Of a stretch of 64,000 nt of DNA, positions 63,889 to 64,000 are shown piece by piece; the first letter of the stretch is position 1, and every line of letters starts with the position of its first letter. The stretch covers positions 1 through 64,000 of the forward strand of contig JAHHTU010000003.1 in assembly GCA_020024455.1 (NCBI GenBank). Reading direction: 5' to 3'. Below the pieces are notes generated by a model. It saw only the letters and a program-made list of their open reading frames with translations. It made no database searches and was not told the DNA's origin. Both the position numbers and the translations under genes were made by a program. The DNA is from Anaerotignum sp. GTDB lineage: Bacteria; Bacillota; Clostridia; Lachnospirales; Anaerotignaceae.

Positions 63889-64000
63889 TTGCAACCCTCC
63901 AATCGTTTGCACTTTCATATAAGTGTAATAGTTTGCTGTATAAACCCTGTTTTCTTAATAAGGTTTTATGATCTCCTCGTTCTATAATTTTTCCATCCTC
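63872..64000 (-). CDS. Second ABC exporter half-transporter, C-terminal end (partial)
   Basis: The minus-strand frame entering from the right edge reads EDGKIIERGDHKTLLRKQGL and then YSKLLHLYES and a short tail, stopping at 63872-63874. This is the end of an ABC ATPase domain (family form GxIVExGxHxELL). It is the presumed partner of the downstream half-transporter. Confidence 0.8.
   Translation of the reverse strand, partial: EDGKIIERGDHKTLLRKQGLYSKLLHLYESANDWRVANEKLL

Noticed and set aside
1..64000. CRISPR arrays, rRNA genes and insertion sequences
   Set aside because: No regularly spaced repeats, no rRNA-like sequence and no transposase were seen in the window.

Overview
The window reads as a chromosome segment of a low-GC, motile, endospore-forming anaerobe of the Clostridia (Lachnospirales-like by gene content; inference). 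Evidence: the tail of a flagellin gene, the spoIIA operon and sigK, [FeFe]-hydrogenase maturases HydE and HydF, an oxygen-labile type L-serine dehydratase, strong AGGAGG ribosome sites and consensus sigma-A promoters.

The main discovery is a split sigK gene. The 5' part (8899-9543) runs through the region 4.2 helix-turn-helix and then stops two codons after the SYVSR motif. The missing last 18 codons lie at 24072-24132, about 14.5 kb downstream, on the same strand and in the same frame. Both junctions carry the 7-bp core ATGTATC. The element-side flanks are near-perfect inverted repeats of each other, and the sigK-side flanks form a second, different inverted repeat about the same central GT. 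That is the layout expected of attP and attB of a large serine recombinase, and such a recombinase (20743-22326) lies inside. Excision of 14,541 bp would rebuild a 230-residue pro-sigma-K. This is a skin-type developmental element. Its cargo is unusual: no phage genes, but a KdpD/KdpE sensor pair, a Zur-regulated zinc importer, a Ktr/Trk potassium importer and an HtrA-like protease.

Layout. 1-1521: flagellin tail and a glycosyltransferase-TPR protein, probably flagellin glycosylation. 1.6-7.1 kb: an M16C peptidase, a NAD-type GAPDH, a 33-residue peptide gene and a zinc-ribbon protein. 7.2-8.7 kb: spoIIAA-spoIIAB-sigF. 8.9-24.1 kb: sigK split by the element. 24.4-30.3 kb: an EamA transporter, an OmpR-type two-component system, and a YfcC-type transporter with an opine dehydrogenase-family enzyme. 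30.7 kb: tRNA-Ser(CGA). 31.1-35.3 kb: a type II topoisomerase pair. 35.6-37.9 kb: a second KdpDE-like pair lacking the KdpD cytoplasmic sensor. 38.0-39.0 kb: a second GAPDH whose NAD-specifying Asp is replaced. 39.5-44.6 kb: a hydrogenase-maturation operon (TM1266-like regulator, hydE, an SsuABC/THI5-type ABC importer, hydF) behind a 170-nt leader ending in a terminator. 45-48.8 kb: bioY with a BirA operator, tagI, a membrane-anchored protein and a GltB-like FMN protein. 49.2-51.6 kb: an AgrCA-like LytTR/GHKL system and a FlxA-like protein. 52.0-52.8 kb: two unrecognised genes. 53.2-61.3 kb: a FadR-type regulator and a TRAP transporter/amino-acid catabolic cluster (OCD-family enzyme, L-serine dehydratase, UPF0597 cysteine desulfidase-like enzyme). 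62.2-64 kb: a pair of ABC exporter half-transporters, one running off the end.

Start codons were chosen by ribosome-site spacing, so several differ from the longest open frame. Family names come from recognising motifs by eye; no database search was run.
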